From the NCBI GenBank assembly GCA_015680685.1, contig MNCI01023425.1, positions 159,715 to 223,714 of the forward strand: a stretch of DNA of 64,000 bases. The letters run 5' to 3'. Below the pieces are notes generated by a model. That model was not told the origin of the DNA, searched no databases, and saw only the letters and a program-made list of their open reading frames with translations. Both the position numbers and the translations under genes were made by a program. This stretch comes from Gnetum montanum. Taxonomy: Eukaryota > Streptophyta > Gnetopsida > Gnetales > Gnetaceae. Each line of letters opens with the position of its first letter. Position 1 is the first letter of the stretch. This document shows, piece by piece, positions 45,150-56,661 of the stretch.

Positions 45150-45168
45150 TCCCTAACAACGACACTAA
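45150..45168 (-). other. primer binding site, element E
   Basis: On the minus strand TTAGTGTCGTTGTTAGGGA follows the LTR directly. It matches, with transitions, the common plant Ty3/gypsy PBS beginning TGGCGTCGTTGCC..., and differs from the PBS of A, B, C and D, so E belongs to another family. Confidence 0.7.
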
Positions 45169-46045
45169 GGATGAGCGGCGAGGTACCTCTACACTCAACC
45201 ATACGAATATGAGCATTCATGCACGATCTGGTCAAACTCCATGGACAGGCCAGTTGTGGTATCTAAATAGTTACATGATGATCACAGTTTTCTTTCTTCC
45301 CACGTAGACTAGCATTTTCTTTCTCATGTATGGTTTAGTCCAGAGTGAGGCGTATGATGTGATCCTAAACTAGTGCTACTCCTAGAGACAATGGAACATA
45401 ATCTTGATTAAACTAATGAGTAATAGGAAATGAAGTCTAAGCTAACCTAAGTGTAATGAGCATCCATTCCTTAATCATCTATACACATCTTGGACCTTGT
45501 GCATGACTACTATTGGGATTACCAAGCGTAGATCCTAGGTACACAACTGGGTTATCAAGTAGTCACACTTAAATGCTCATGATTAAGTCATAGTCATTCA
45601 ACATTTAACAACAAGAATAGTAAATGATGATAAAGAAATATTAACTAAGAAAACAATAAATAACAATAACAATTAAATAGTTAAAACTAAGTGAATGCTA
45701 CAATGATGAAGTAATCTCAATCTTTATTTCTGGTCGTTTGCGCATCCAAGTATGTCACACTCAAATAAAGGTGTCATACAATTACAAGCATCACACTGCA
45801 GGCATGCACTTGGAAACTATTCTAACTCCTATAGAAAAAAAATTCAAGGGCTTCACTACAACTACTAGAAAGGTACCTAGGTGTGGCAGAGGGCCACTTA
45901 TTTATAGGTTAAAATAGGCTTTGTGTAAACGAGGCCACGTCGACACATGGAGAGATGTGTCGATGGGGCCGCATCGATGCGGCTGCATATACGGGGCCCC
46001 ATATATGTGGCCTTGTCAATGCATCGACTACTTAATAGTTCATTA
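45169..46045 (-). repeat. 5' LTR of element E
   Basis: 877 bp, direct copy of 40255-41144. Its terminal T is changed (GGATGAG in place of TGATGAG). The minus-strand TATA box (TATAAATAAG) is at 45906-45897. Confidence 0.92.
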
Positions 46046-46720
46046 GTAAGTTTCATTAGGGCTGTTGATTATGTAGAATGGGTACCAACATAGAGGTAGT
46101 TCATAGGAAAAATGGAAGAATCCATATTTGCATCAATTTTTAAGACCTAAATAATGCAACCATCAAGGATGACTTCCCTTTGCCTAGTATTGATCAACTT
46201 ATCAATGCCATACCTAGAAATTCCTTGTTGTCCTTTATGGATGGATTCCTGGGATATAACCAAATTAGGATCAACCTAGAGCACTAGCTTAACATGACCT
46301 TTATGACTCCATGGGGTAATTTTTGTTATACCATAATGTCCTTTGGCCTTAAGAACATCAAAATGAATTACTAGAGGGCTATGACCTATATCTTTAGTGA
46401 TTCCATGTTAGGTTTGCTTAAAGATTACATAGATGACATAGCTGTGAAGTCTAAGATAGCTGATGACTATGCTAGTGACCTAGACCTTGTGCTAAAATGA
46501 TGCATAAAGTAGAATCTTAAGCTTGATTATAAAAAGTGTGTCTTTGGTGTCAAGTAAGGATATGCGTAGATCTTAATAAAGTTAAGGCCATATCCAAGTT
46601 GGCAGCACCTAACAATCCTAAAGAGCTTTGGGGATTACAATGTAGATTACAATTTATTCATAGGTTTATCGCTAGGCTTATCGATAAGTTACAACCCATT
46701 CAACACTTTCTTAAGAAATG
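46046..46720 (+). pseudogene. reverse transcriptase of element B, continued
   Basis: After E, RT resumes with SFIRAVDYVEW near 46050, INF-DLNNATIKDDFPLPSIDQLI near 46133-46200, FMDGFLGYNQIRINLEH near 46237-46287, IMSFGLKNIK near 46335-46365, and the catalytic YIDD at 46426-46437. The LDYKKCVFGVK block is near 46523-46553 and KVKAISKLAAPNN near 46579-46617. Stops at 46141-46143, 46498-46500 and elsewhere inactivate it. Placement and spacing equal A's RT. Confidence 0.87.
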
Positions 46721-47233
46721 AGTTCACTATGAGTGGACATATTAATGGCAATAGGCCTTTGAAAACCTTAAGCAAGAGTTGACACAACTACCAATAATTT
46801 ATCATCCATAAGAGAGTAAACCATTTTACATTTATCTCAATGTCTTTGATACATCCATTGCCTCTCTACTTTGTTAGAAACATGATGATGAGGCAAAAAT
46901 GCCTATATACTAACTTAGCCATGCATTAGTAGCCAACAAGAGTTAATACACTAAAGTGAAGAAGTATTGTCTAGCACTAGTCTTTTCTTTAAAGAAATGA
47001 AGACACTACCTATTTAGAAGCTAAGTAAACATCATTTGTAAAGACAACGTACTCAGAGCCATAACAACCAACATCTATGAAGGTAGCTACATAGCTCAAT
47101 GGAAAGCCATAAGCATAGAGTTCAACCTTCATTACATCTCTCAATCCTCAACAAAATGTCAAGCTATAGCCATACAACTCATAGTTTCACCCATTGATAA
47201 CCAAAAAGCCATAGATCTAGAGTTCCTGATGAA
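46721..47233 (+). pseudogene. first RNase H domain of element B
   Basis: Follows RT with YEW near 46727, QAFENLKQELTQLPIIYHP near 46755-46810, PFYIYLNVFDTSIASLL near 46822-46872, then YTKVKKYCLALVFSLKK near 46950-47000. Equivalent to A 13751-14299 and broken by several stops. Confidence 0.72.
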
Positions 47234-47560
47234 TACATTAACATAGTTAGCCAAGTGCCTAAGGGTTATGAGATAGTCATGAACTTCGATGAAGCTTCAA
47301 CCATCCATGGGGCTAGTGTTGCTACCATCATAACATTTCCATTTGGTGATGTGCAATCCTTTGGCTATCATTTTGGGTTTCCATGTAGCAATAACATAGT
47401 AGAATATGAGGGTTTGATTAGAGGGATGATGGTACTTCATGATCTAGGAATTAGATGCCTAGTCATTAAAGGTGATTTACAACTTATGGTTAACCAAGTA
47501 ATTAAAGTCTATGCATAAAAAGCTAAGCATTTACAACCTCATTGTGATTTAGGGAAGTAG
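47234..47560 (+). pseudogene. second (archaeal-type) RNase H of element B
   Basis: Open stretch 47255-47518. MNFDEASTIHG (first Asp kept, unlike A), FPCSNNIVEYEGLIRGMM (Glu kept) and VIKGDLQLMVNQV (Asp kept). The dual RNase H arrangement supports Tat-lineage assignment. Confidence 0.85.
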
Positions 47561-49030
47561 TTATTATAATAATTTAGATACATTGATGTCCAAGACATAC
47601 CCAAAATGAAAATGCCATAGCTAATGCAATTGCAACATAAGCCCTTAGTGTCACACTAGATGTGTTTAGCAAGTTGCCCACCTTAACTATGGATTATGCT
47701 ACTCCCATCACATAGAAAATTGAGCATACCTTTATGGTTGTCATTCATACTACTCCTCCCAAGGAGTGGCATGACAATATTAAACTACCATATGCATGGT
47801 GATTCCTCACAAGGGTTGACTATTTTTTAGAAGGACATCATACTAAAGTGATTGTAGTATGTCATTATAGGTGATAACACATTATGTCAACGATCCTATG
47901 ATGTCATGCTCCTAAAGTGCTTAGGTAAAATCAAAGGTATAATAGTTCTAGAGAAGGTCCATGTGGGTGTTTGTGGAGGACATATAGGACCTAGAGCCAT
48001 GGTTGCTAATATTAGATGGTTAGGCTAATATTGGTCCCATATGAAAAATGATTGCCTATAAAAGTTTAAGCGATGTGACACATGCCAATGATATAATAAC
48101 CTAATACATGTATCACCAATTGAGTTACATACAACCCAAGTAACATGGCCATTTCAACAATGGGGGTTGGATATCATTGAACCTATAATGCCTACATATT
48201 CCACAGGACATAGCGTCATCATCACTACAATCGAATACTTTACAAAATGGGTTGAGGCTATCCCCCTTAGGAAGACCATGTCTAAACAAGTTTGCAAATT
48301 TATTCTTGATAATATTATAGATCATTTTGGTGTATCCATGATCATGGTTATGGACAATGAACGTCACTTTAGCATCCAAGAAACCAAATATTTCTATCAT
48401 GACCTAGGCATTAAGTATTCTTTCTCATCACCTTACTATGCTCAAGCCGATGAATAAGAAAAAGCAAGCAACAAGGCCATCATTAACTTACTTAAGAAGA
48501 TGCTTAAAAATAGCAAGCAAAGGTGGCATGAATGGTTTGTCCATGCATTATGGGAATACATAACAACCTATCTCATGGTAACTACTGTGACCCCTTATAG
48601 CGTTATTTATGGTTCTGAAGATATTTTACCTCTTGAATTGCAGGTACCATCACTTCAACTAGCCTTGATTGACTTCATCAATGACAAGTAGAGTAAAGAG
48701 TTGTAGATAGCAACACAAGATTCGGTGGAAGGGTGGTGTATGCAAGCACTTACTCACATCAAGAATTATCAAGAGAGGTAGAAGTGATAGCATCACCATG
48801 ACTTGACCATGCACAAGATCAAGGTGGGGAACCTAGTCCTCAAGGCTGTATGTGAGCACGTAGAAAATTTTTTAGCTAATTTGGAAGGATCATTTATTAT
48901 CACCAGATCCTTCTAGAATGGAGCATTTAGAGTAGTCAACATGGGTGGGAATGAGCTTGGAAATTTGGTCAACCATTCCCATCTAAAGTAATACTACATG
49001 TAGCTAATAGATCATCAACAAGAAAGCCTA
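47561..49030 (+). pseudogene. integrase of element B
   Basis: DDE integrase that would insert element DNA. A linker with DVQDIPKM near 47587-47610 comes first. The zinc-binding part is at about 47950-48095: VHVGVCGGHIGPRAMVANI, then KRCDTCQ. The core is the open stretch 48167-48457: LDIIEP (first Asp at 48170), IEYFTKWVEAIPL, MVMDNERHF (second Asp 48353-48355; the usual Gly after DN is Glu), FSSPYYAQADE. After a stop (48455-48457) the text EKASNKAI carries Lys (AAA, 48461-48463) where the catalytic Glu is expected. HEWFVHALWEYITTYL and the SVIYGSEDILPLE block follow to 48691. The C-terminal part to about 49000 includes KVGNLVLKAV and WEGSFIITRSF-like text. Confidence 0.88.
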
Positions 49031-49140
49031 CTTTCAATGGTCCACTACAATCCTAATCTAACAACACAGCCTACTAGGGTCTTAAATTGGTACCATGGCT
49101 TGCCATGAAATTAAACTAGCAACATTGGTAACCTAGATAG
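49031..49140 (+). repeat. TTAAACTGGCA-type motif units after integrase, element B
   Basis: Two clear units (GCCTACTAGGGTCTTAAATTGGTACC and TGCCATGAAATTAAACTAGCAAC) at the end of pol; A has the same at 51115-51200. Confidence 0.6.
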
Positions 49141-49235
49141 CCTAATTCTGATGTGGCCTATATGCATTGTAGTGTTATAATATGTAGTGGTGTTTTCTTC
49201 ATCAGTTCCTCTTGGGTTAATCCTCTAGACATCAA

Positions 49236-49249
49236 CAAAAAGGGGCCAT
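49236..49249 (+). other. polypurine tract, element B
   Basis: CAAAAAGGGGCCAT directly before the LTR start TGAAACACCACAAAATTTTA; near-identical to D's. Confidence 0.8.
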
Positions 49250-50222
49250 TGAAACACCACAAAATTTTACATGTTATAACTAATCTTCATCATGTAAGTT
49301 TCACCCCATGAAACTTGAGGTAAAATTCCATTGTAAATGTAAAAACTGTAATCCACAATGGGAAATTTCACATAATTTATACTTTTGGGGATGAAAAATG
49401 CTTCATAAATGGTCAAAGCCACATTTCCCAAGTGAAAACACTCATCTAGTATCTATACTTGTGCTTGGGGGTGGGGATCAAAAATTCCCTTTAGAATGTG
49501 AAAAAGGAAAATTTGATTGGTTTTATGGGAGGTATGCATTTTTCTACCTTTGAAACACCTATAGGGGATAGATCTCACCTATCCTTAGCATGAAAGGATG
49601 GGGGATTTGGAAACTTTCCCCACTTCAATGTGGAGACCAAATGCACAACTTGGAAACTTTTCCCTCTCAACCTAGAAAGTTTTCCCATAATGTAAATTTT
49701 TTCCCCAATGTGGAGAAACTTGGATTCCAAACCTAGTTTTGAGAAACTTGGCATCCAAATATTTCACCTTTCTCACCCCCTAGCAGTGATCTAGCTAGTA
49801 GATCCAAGGTTGTAGTAGCAAAGGAAGGTTCGACACCATCAAGAGTGGCTTAGCACATGGATCGTGGAGCATATCACATTGGCTTTAATGGGCTTTGAAC
49901 TCTTGCTCAAGTGAACCCTTTCTTTGCTCATCCAAGCAACATTTATACACATTTCTTTAACTTATTCTTTATTCTCTCTTAATAAAGTTTTTAAGTTTTG
50001 AGTTTTGTGTCCAAATGTAAATTTATTATTTTTGCATTATTTGGATCTATTCATATTTCCATGTTTTTCCTTTGATAAGTCCTTGGTTGATCTACTGGAC
50101 TAGCCAAGGCATCCCAAATTCCATTTTTGTCATAGAGGCCCTTCAAATTCAGAGTTGGGAAACTACTTACACTAAGGATCCTTGGTTTTCATTCCAACAA
50201 TTGAGGTTTTCAATTGTAATAG
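49250..50222 (+). repeat. 3' LTR of element B
   Basis: 973 bp. It starts TGAAACACCACAAAATTTTAC as in D, A and C. The U5 half matches B's 5' LTR; U3 contains CCTTAGCATGAAAGGATGGGGG and CCCCAATGTGGAG words also seen in B's internal array. It ends AATTGTAATAG and is followed by TTTCA and A's integrase. Confidence 0.82.
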
Positions 50223-51065
50223 TTTCAATGAGGGGGGTTGAGTATCATTGGACCTATAACACCTAAGTCTTTAGCCAAGCATAGCTTCATCATCATTACA
50301 ATCAAATACTTTACTAAGTGGGTTGAAGCTATTTCTATAAGGCAACATCTAAACAAGTTTGTAAATTTATCTTGGATAACATTGTAGCTTGTTTTAGGAT
50401 ACCCATGATCATAGTTATAGAGGAAAAAACTATAATTTAGTAGCCATAAAACCAAGGATTTCTATCATAACCTATGCATTAAGCATTCTTTCTCATTACC
50501 TTATTATCCTCAAGGAAATGAATAAGCAGAAGTAAGCAACAAGGCCATCAACTTGCTCAAGATGATGCTCAACAATAGTAGGTACAAATGGCATGAATGC
50601 CTTGTCCATGCACTTTGGGCCTACAAAATGACATATTGTATTGTAATAGTTATGATCCATTATAGCCTTGTTTATGATTCTAAAGCTATTTTACATCTTG
50701 AATTACATGTACTATTTCTTTGAATGGCCTTATCCCACTTAATCAATGATGAGTAAAATAAGGAGTTATGTACCATGGACCTAGACTTGGTGGAGGAGTA
50801 GCCTATGTGAACGCTTACTCACTTGAAACACTATCAATAGAGGAAAAAGTGGTACCACCACCATAACTTGATCATGCATAAGATCAAGTAAGGTGACCTG
50901 GTTCTCAAAGCCATTTTCAAGCACATGGATAAATTCTTAAATAATTGGGAAGGACCTTTCTTGCTCACTAAAGCCTTTGGCAATAGCACATTTATAATAA
51001 CAGACATGAATGAGAATAAGCTAGCTAAGTTAGTCAAGCATTCCTATCTCAAACCATGGTAAATG
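50223..51065 (+). pseudogene. integrase core and C-terminus of element A (continued after B)
   Basis: Starts with GGGTTGAGTATCATTGGACC, aligned with B's core from 48160. Visible: YFTKWVEA-like text near 50310, KQVCKFILDNIVACF near 50353-50397, a damaged second-Asp region near 50410, and the E-helix AEVSNKA with catalytic Glu (GAA) at 50529-50531 kept. Then WHECLVHALWAYKMT near 50587-50630, a TPYS-type block near 50650, and a C-terminal part to about 51060 (KWYHHHNLIMHKIK, KLAKLVKHSYLK). The zinc-binding N-terminus is missing, apparently deleted at the A-B junction. Many stops. It is followed by A's 3'UTR and LTR. Confidence 0.8.
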
Positions 51066-52028
51066 TAGCCTATAGTAGCCATGATATTGAAGATGATCAA
51101 CAAGTGAGCCTAATCTCTATGGTCTACTATGATTCTAAACTAGCACGATCGTGTACTGAGGCCTTAAACCAGCAATGTAGCTTTCTAGGGCCATCAATTG
51201 ACAACATGTTACCTTGAGTAGCTAGACTTGCTAAACCATCTTTCATGTCCTAATGTATCCCATTGTAACAATATTATTTCTTTCTCTAGCTTTTTGGTTC
51301 TCTTAGAGTTGTGTTTGTAGGATGAAACCTAGAGTCATCACAAGAGCATAACTCATCACAACAATGAGTCATCACATAACCTTAATGCATAATATTTAGT
51401 GAATTTATCTTGACATACCAAGAGTGATTATTCCACATCATTTCCTTTAAACCCAATATTGTAACTTTAATATAGCCTTCCATACCTTGAGTAACAATGT
51501 TAACCTATGCTTACACTCATGCATCATAGCCATATGACATCCTTTTTTTGTGCTTCACCTCCATGTCCACTTGAATGTAACACATCTCATTCATTGCAAA
51601 AATGTTGAGTTCATTAAGCATAACACACCTTATTCCATGGGAAAACTCCAAGTCCATTGAGTGTAACAAAGCTCACTCAATGGGAAAACCATTGGAAAAT
51701 CAACCTTGGAAAAGAGCACAATTCAAAGTAACTAAAGAAACTTTGCAGTGAAATCTTCGTTACTCAAATGCGTCTATCGAGTGAATCTTACTTCTGAATA
51801 GGAAGCACTTAGTATGAACAATTTGATCAATAATCATTAATCCCTCATGACCATTTCTTCATGACCTCATTACCATTTCATCATCATAACCTCACTCCAT
51901 CATCATAAGCACTCTTAAGCACAGTTCGATACTATTGAATATAGCACAAAGATAAGACATTGATGATGGACCTATAGTGGTGTTTTGTATTCTTTATTGA
52001 TTTTTCTCAAGATAATCCTCCAGGCATC
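51066..52028 (+). other. 3'UTR of element A with motif units
   Basis: Begins with TTAAACTGGCA-type units (51120-51195: TCTACTATGATTCTAAACTAGCACG, ACTGAGGCCTTAAACCAGCA). Then non-coding text homologous to D's 3'UTR (GAGTTGTGTTTGTAGGATGAAACC near 51307; GTGGTGTTTTGTATTCTTTATTGA near 51977 versus D near 27580). No ORF of interest. Confidence 0.6.
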
Positions 52029-52044
52029 AACAAAGAGGAACTAA
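52029..52044 (+). other. polypurine tract, element A
   Basis: AACAAAGAGGAACTAA before the LTR start TGAAACACCACAAAAATTC; a mutated version of the D and B tracts. Confidence 0.7.
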
Positions 52045-53945
52045 TGAAACACCACAAAAATTCATGTTGCAAATTCAACTTTTTAGCTTATGGCAAGGTT
52101 TCATTCTAAATACAAGATATGTGGTACATAAGCTAAGATCTTACATATTTCAACCTCTTGGAATTGAAAAATGCCTCAAACATCATTATTTCGTCAGTTC
52201 CTAATTGAATAAAAGGTCCCTTGTATTTATATCTGGGCTTGGGAAGGTAGAAAATGCCCTAGAAATGGCTAAAATTGGCCTTTCCATGCATTTTTTAGGG
52301 TTATGGCCCCAACTACACTAAAGGCATTTTCAGCAGGCATAGTAACTTTAGTAGGCTTAGTAGCCATAGTAGTCACAGAAGCTATAGTAGCCATAGTAGC
52401 TATAGTAGTTAGTGTAGTCACCACCAAGACCCAATAGAAGTGCAACATTGAAATTTTTGGGTGGCCATTTCTTCAACAACAACTAACGTAGCCATGCCAA
52501 GACAACAATGGCTAGTGCAAACAATACTTTCCATAAGGCATTCCACCATTTCTATAGTTTCTAACTATCTCTCTATGCTCCATCACATTTCCCATTGCCA
52601 ACACCTTCAGCGTAGTCCAAAAGGCTTGTTTATCATTTATATTTAATGGATGGATTTTTTTGGCTATAGTCCATTCTAGACTTACTAGAAATGACAACAA
52701 TGCTAGTATTAGTTGGCTAACTATGTTGGGTAGTAGTTGGTTGACTACGCTAGATAGTACTCGGTTGACTATGCTAAGTAGTAATTGACTAACTATGCTA
52801 AGTAGTAGATGATCAATGATGTTGGCAATAGTTTACCAACTATGCTGATAGTGGATAGACAACTAAGATGGTAGTAGATGAGCAACTACACTAGCAATAG
52901 TACCCATTGCAACCCAAAATCAATGCCAATCTATTAGCAATCAATAGCAGATCCAAAAATGATAACCCTAAACCTATAAAGACCTAACATTGACATCATC
53001 TTTTGAGTTGAAATTCTTATCATTCTCAGCATTCTAGGAATTTCAATACTCTTTGGCATTCTAGGTAGTTTGGCATTCAAAAACCATTTTGCAACAATAC
53101 CATTTTCTATTTTCACAACTAGTTCCATTATCCATCAAACCCATTTGTAACCCAACTACATTTTCAGTACTAGAAAAATAGTACTACATTGGGTATAGAC
53201 ACCCCCACATAATTTTCATTGCTAATGAATGTACAAGCCTCATCCCATTTCCATCTCCATTTCCACTCATCAAAACCCATTATAGCCATTACATCCTCAC
53301 TTGGTAGTATCATTTGGTGGTAGAATTTCGGACTATACTAGGCATAGAGACTTCCACGTAGTTTCCATTACTCCAAACATGCAATGCCAATTCCATTCCC
53401 ATGTAGAAGATTTTCTAGAAATTAACAAAAATTTACCGTAGGCTAAAGCTGGGAAGAAACTAGATCATGGAGATAACCTTTTCCAATAGACTTCAAGCTT
53501 TAGCGAGCAACTTCTTGTGCCCTTGGCACAAACTTGTAGACTATGAACTCAATCTCTTTTATATTCTTTTATAAATTTCATGGTTTCAATGTTTATCTCT
53601 GTAACTACAATTTTTTTTCCATTTCCACTTCCAATAGGCAATTCCTGACTATGTTTTTTGTAAGGAATCCTTAGTAGGCAATTTCTATCTATGTGTTAGG
53701 CCATTTCTATTTACATTTCTAGTAGGCTATTCTTAGTAGGCCATTTCTATCTACATTTCCACTTACATTCATACATTTGAAACCATTCCCATTTGACATC
53801 TTGTAAGTCCCCTAGTGATTGACAAAACCATCCAAGGTGCCCTAGATTCCAGTTTCATGGAGGTCCTTGGGATTCGTGGTTAAGACTATTTTCACACTCA
53901 AATCTTTGGTTTCTCCTATTCTAGCAATTGAGATTTCCAACACCA
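52045..53945 (+). repeat. 3' LTR of element A
   Basis: About 1.9 kb, the longest LTR here. Starts TGAAACACCACAAAAATTCATG, as in C. Its U3 holds AGTAGCTATAGTAGTCA units (52340-52420) and GTTGACTACGCTAGATAGTA units (52680-52900) resembling A's internal array. TATA box CCTATAAAG at 52973-52981, then GGCATTCTAGG repeats. It ends near 53945 with CAATTGAGATTTCCAACACC, the same U5 end as in B. Its 5' partner is outside the window. Short open frames inside are not genes. Confidence 0.75.
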
Positions 53946-55347
53946 AAAATTTCATATCAATAGAACATTATTTCATATTTCTTTATATATTTTCCTTATT
54001 ATTTTATTTACACAAAATGTTGAATGTTACATATATTTGACATTTTGTATATTATCTTCTTACGCATAATGTCTAATATAATGTATATTTGATGTTTTCC
54101 ATGACATCTAGGAATGGGATGTCATACCACCAATACAAATGTTTCATCATTTAGTACATCTTGTTACAGCAAGAATGAATATGATAGATACTTAGTTATG
54201 CTTCCTTTAGTAGATACTATTGCTTAGAATCATAGATACACATCCAATAATGATAATGAAGCAAAACATGCACATCTATTATAAATTATGGATCATCATA
54301 CTACTTAAGATGCTTACATTAAGAATCTCACTAGTACTATATTTGAATTACATTTATCAAGTTTGACTAAGTCAATAATTTATAAATTATACTAGCTACA
54401 CAACTTATGACATCCACCATACTATTTCTTTTACCTATCTAATATTTGATAGTAATGTTGAAATTAGAAAACAACTCAATTTAACTCCTTTAACATATAT
54501 TTAATTATGACTAATTCATAAAGTAGTATATTCCTTTAAAACTAATCTAAATCATTAACCTTTCATTGAACAAATTGTGGTGCCAAAACTTTAAAGGAAA
54601 GGCAACCATGCCTATCTAAAGATGATGATTGGGATAACACATCTTCTGAAGCTTCAACTATCTCAAAGCATACTATTGGAACAATTATACCACATCATGG
54701 AATACATAAAGTAAATTAAAATTTTATTTTAAGTTAACAAATTAAGATTTTTTGAATATATTATAATGAATTAATGACTAAAAAAAATCCCAAGAAGTTA
54801 TTTAGTCTTTCCTAAATTTTTCCATAGTGAAGTCTAGCATTTCTTTAATTTGATAGCTTTAGAAATGTTATGACTTTTTCTAAATATGAAAAGATGAATA
54901 TTAAGTTAACATTTTAAGTCAAAGTCTAGAGTCATTAGGAAGAAGACTAAGCTAAAATAATTAAACTTAACTTGTCTAGTCTTGGCTCATTGTTAATTAG
55001 AATCATTTCATTCAAAATTAAAGTTTCTTAAAAAAGCTTTTTCAGTATTGATGAAGATCATGTTGTTAGAGCTTTTTATAATTAAAATATGATGTTGGAC
55101 CTTATTAGAAAGATATTTTGAATATCCATAATGAAATATAATGCTCAGGAAAAAGGATTTATAATTTGTATTAAGATCAAACATTTTGTGCTCAAGCTAG
55201 TCCCAAAATAATTTTGCTAAGTCTTGATAGTTTTTGCACAAAGTTTGAACTTCACTCTAAAAAATGTGCACAATTTGACTCCATAGAGTTCTGTTAGTTT
55301 TTTTAAAGAAGATTAGTAAATTTAACTAAGTTATTTTCCTTATCAAT
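53946..55347. other. AT-rich gap between elements A and C
   Basis: About 1.4 kb with no LTR-element homology that I can see, lower GC than its surroundings and no open frame over about 50 codons. It may be the original host DNA, or an unrecognised relic. A stretch at 54570-54720 (GTGCCAAAACTTTAAAGGAAAGGCAACC...) looks slightly more complex but gives no protein match I recognise. Confidence 0.4.
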
Positions 55348-56636
55348 TGAAACACCACCAAGAAAATTCATGTTGTAACTTGTAAGTATTCACTACCCAA
55401 CTTGAGGCAAGGTTCTATTGTAAATGTAAGGTTTGTGACCAATGATATGAAATCTTACATACTTTTACTTTTTGGGACTAAAAAATACCTCATAATTTGC
55501 TAATGCCTCACTACCCAAGTGGAAAAAGGAATGTCATATCTATATTTGAGCTTGGAAATGCTAAAAATGCCTTGGGGATTGCAAAATTTGACATTTTGAT
55601 GGGTCTTAAGGTGGCCATGGGCTTGAGTATGTTGGATCTACACACATCCAGCATTGGAGTTGTTGGATTTTCCATTCTCCTAGCAATAGCCAACATAGTC
55701 ATCATAATTTCTAATAGTTGTAGCATGGCCAACGTAGTCATCATAGATTCCCAAAAATCTTCACATGGCTAGAATAGTCACCATATTTACTTGTATATTT
55801 CAACAATGTTAGTGTAGCTCTTCAAGTCTAGCATAGTTGAGGTGAATCTAGCATAGTCACAAAATTTTATTTACTATTTTTAGTATCTAATGTGGTTTTA
55901 ATGGCCTTTGGGTGTCAAACGTTGCCATAAATGGATAACTACATTGGAAACTGTGGCCTATTATACCTACAAACAACATTAATTTGTCAACAATCATGGC
56001 CGAAACCTGTAGCTTCTAATTAGCAACGTTGAAGCCTATAAAAGCCAAACTCAAACACATTATTCAAGATTTGAACATTTTTGCAACCAAGAATTCTAAT
56101 GAACTTTGTAACATTGGGCACTTTAAATCCATTTTATCATGTTTAAAGCTTTTGTAGCATATTGGTATCTTCTTGAGCACTAGAGACTCTCAGCATAGTC
56201 CCATATCTACAAGGGTCAAAACCAGCATTTACACTTGTACCCAAAGTTGTAGATTCAAGTAAGAACCAAAAATAAGCTCTGAATATTAGACTTGGGAAGT
56301 ACCTGGATTGTGAAGTTTGACTATAGAATACAACCTACCAACTTCAATAGGCTTCAAGCTCGATGCAAACAAGCTTCTTGTGCATTTAAGCACATAATCT
56401 ATACTCCTTGAACTCTATACTTTTATCATTTTTGCTATTTAATAAAGTTTATTAGTTTATTTCTATTTTATATTTCATTTTAATTTTAATTATGTGTTTA
56501 TTTTCATTTGAATATGCAATTTCAATTTTCTCTATTTACATTCTTTAAGTTCCTAGATGATTAGCAAGATAAACTATTTTTGCATTTGAGATTATTTTTG
56601 ATTTTTTTCAATGGTCAATTTTTTCGGATGTAATAG
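55348..56636 (+). repeat. 5' LTR of element C
   Basis: Starts TGAAACACCACCAAGAAAATTC, ends near GGATGTAATAG just before the PBS. TATA box CCTATAAAAG at 56035-56044, the same context as B's 5' LTR. U3 has CCAACATAGTCATCATA units (55690-55860). No second LTR is inside the window. Confidence 0.8.
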
Positions 56637-56642
56637 TCTATC

Positions 56643-56661
56643 TAGCATTAGAAGGAGGGCC
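56643..56661 (+). other. primer binding site, element C
   Basis: TAGCATTAGAAGGAGGGCC, equivalent to the PBS of D and B; it fixes the end of the LTR and the + orientation of C. Confidence 0.65.

Larger units (their letters stand above)
40255..46045 (-). mobile_element. Element E: non-autonomous gag-only LTR retrotransposon, minus strand
   Basis: Two direct LTRs (40255-41144 and 45169-46045) bound a 4-kb interior. The ends form TGATGA...TCATCA. Target duplications are GTAGG (40250-40254) and GTAAG (46046-46050), four of five equal; counting one copy, B's RT stays collinear with A's. On the minus strand the order is 5' LTR (right), PBS, long gag, then about 1.9 kb without coding, then 3' LTR (left). 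It has no protease, RT or integrase, so it fits TR-GAG/LARD-type elements. It is the best preserved element here, hence probably the youngest. Confidence 0.9.
15890..50222 (+). mobile_element. Element B: giant Tat/Ogre-like LTR retrotransposon inserted in A's integrase
   Basis: Complete in outline: 5' LTR (to 16750), PBS, gag (17988), protease (split by D), antisense gene, tandem array, pol (split by E), polypurine tract and 3' LTR (49250-50222). Removing D and E leaves about 21 kb. It sits in A's integrase: A's RNase H-integrase linker ends just upstream, and an integrase core starting GGGGGTTGAGTATCATTGG resumes at 50230. TTTCA occurs at both edges (15910-15914 and 50223-50227), but the left edge is uncertain because the 5' LTR looks truncated. 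Confidence 0.78.
1..53945 (+). mobile_element. Element A: giant Tat/Ogre-like LTR retrotransposon, 5' end outside window, carries nested insertions
   Basis: The oldest layer. Going along the + strand it shows gag, protease, an antisense multi-exon gene, a tandem array, pol (RT, RNase H, second RNase H), an integrase remnant, 3'UTR, polypurine tract and 3' LTR. It is interrupted by a minus-strand solo LTR (14623-15782) and by element B (about 15890-50222). The link across B is inferred from collinearity: A's pol stops at the RNase H/integrase junction just before B, and an integrase core with its own 3'UTR and LTR resumes just after B. The 5' LTR and N-terminal gag lie upstream of base 1. Subtracting nested material leaves about 18.5 kb here, so the whole element was probably over 20 kb. 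Confidence 0.78.

Noticed and set aside
55497-55772. + and - open frames of 77-91 codons in C's LTR
   Set aside because: Inside U3, rich in repeated ATAGTCATCATA words; LTR identity is clear and no domain is visible.
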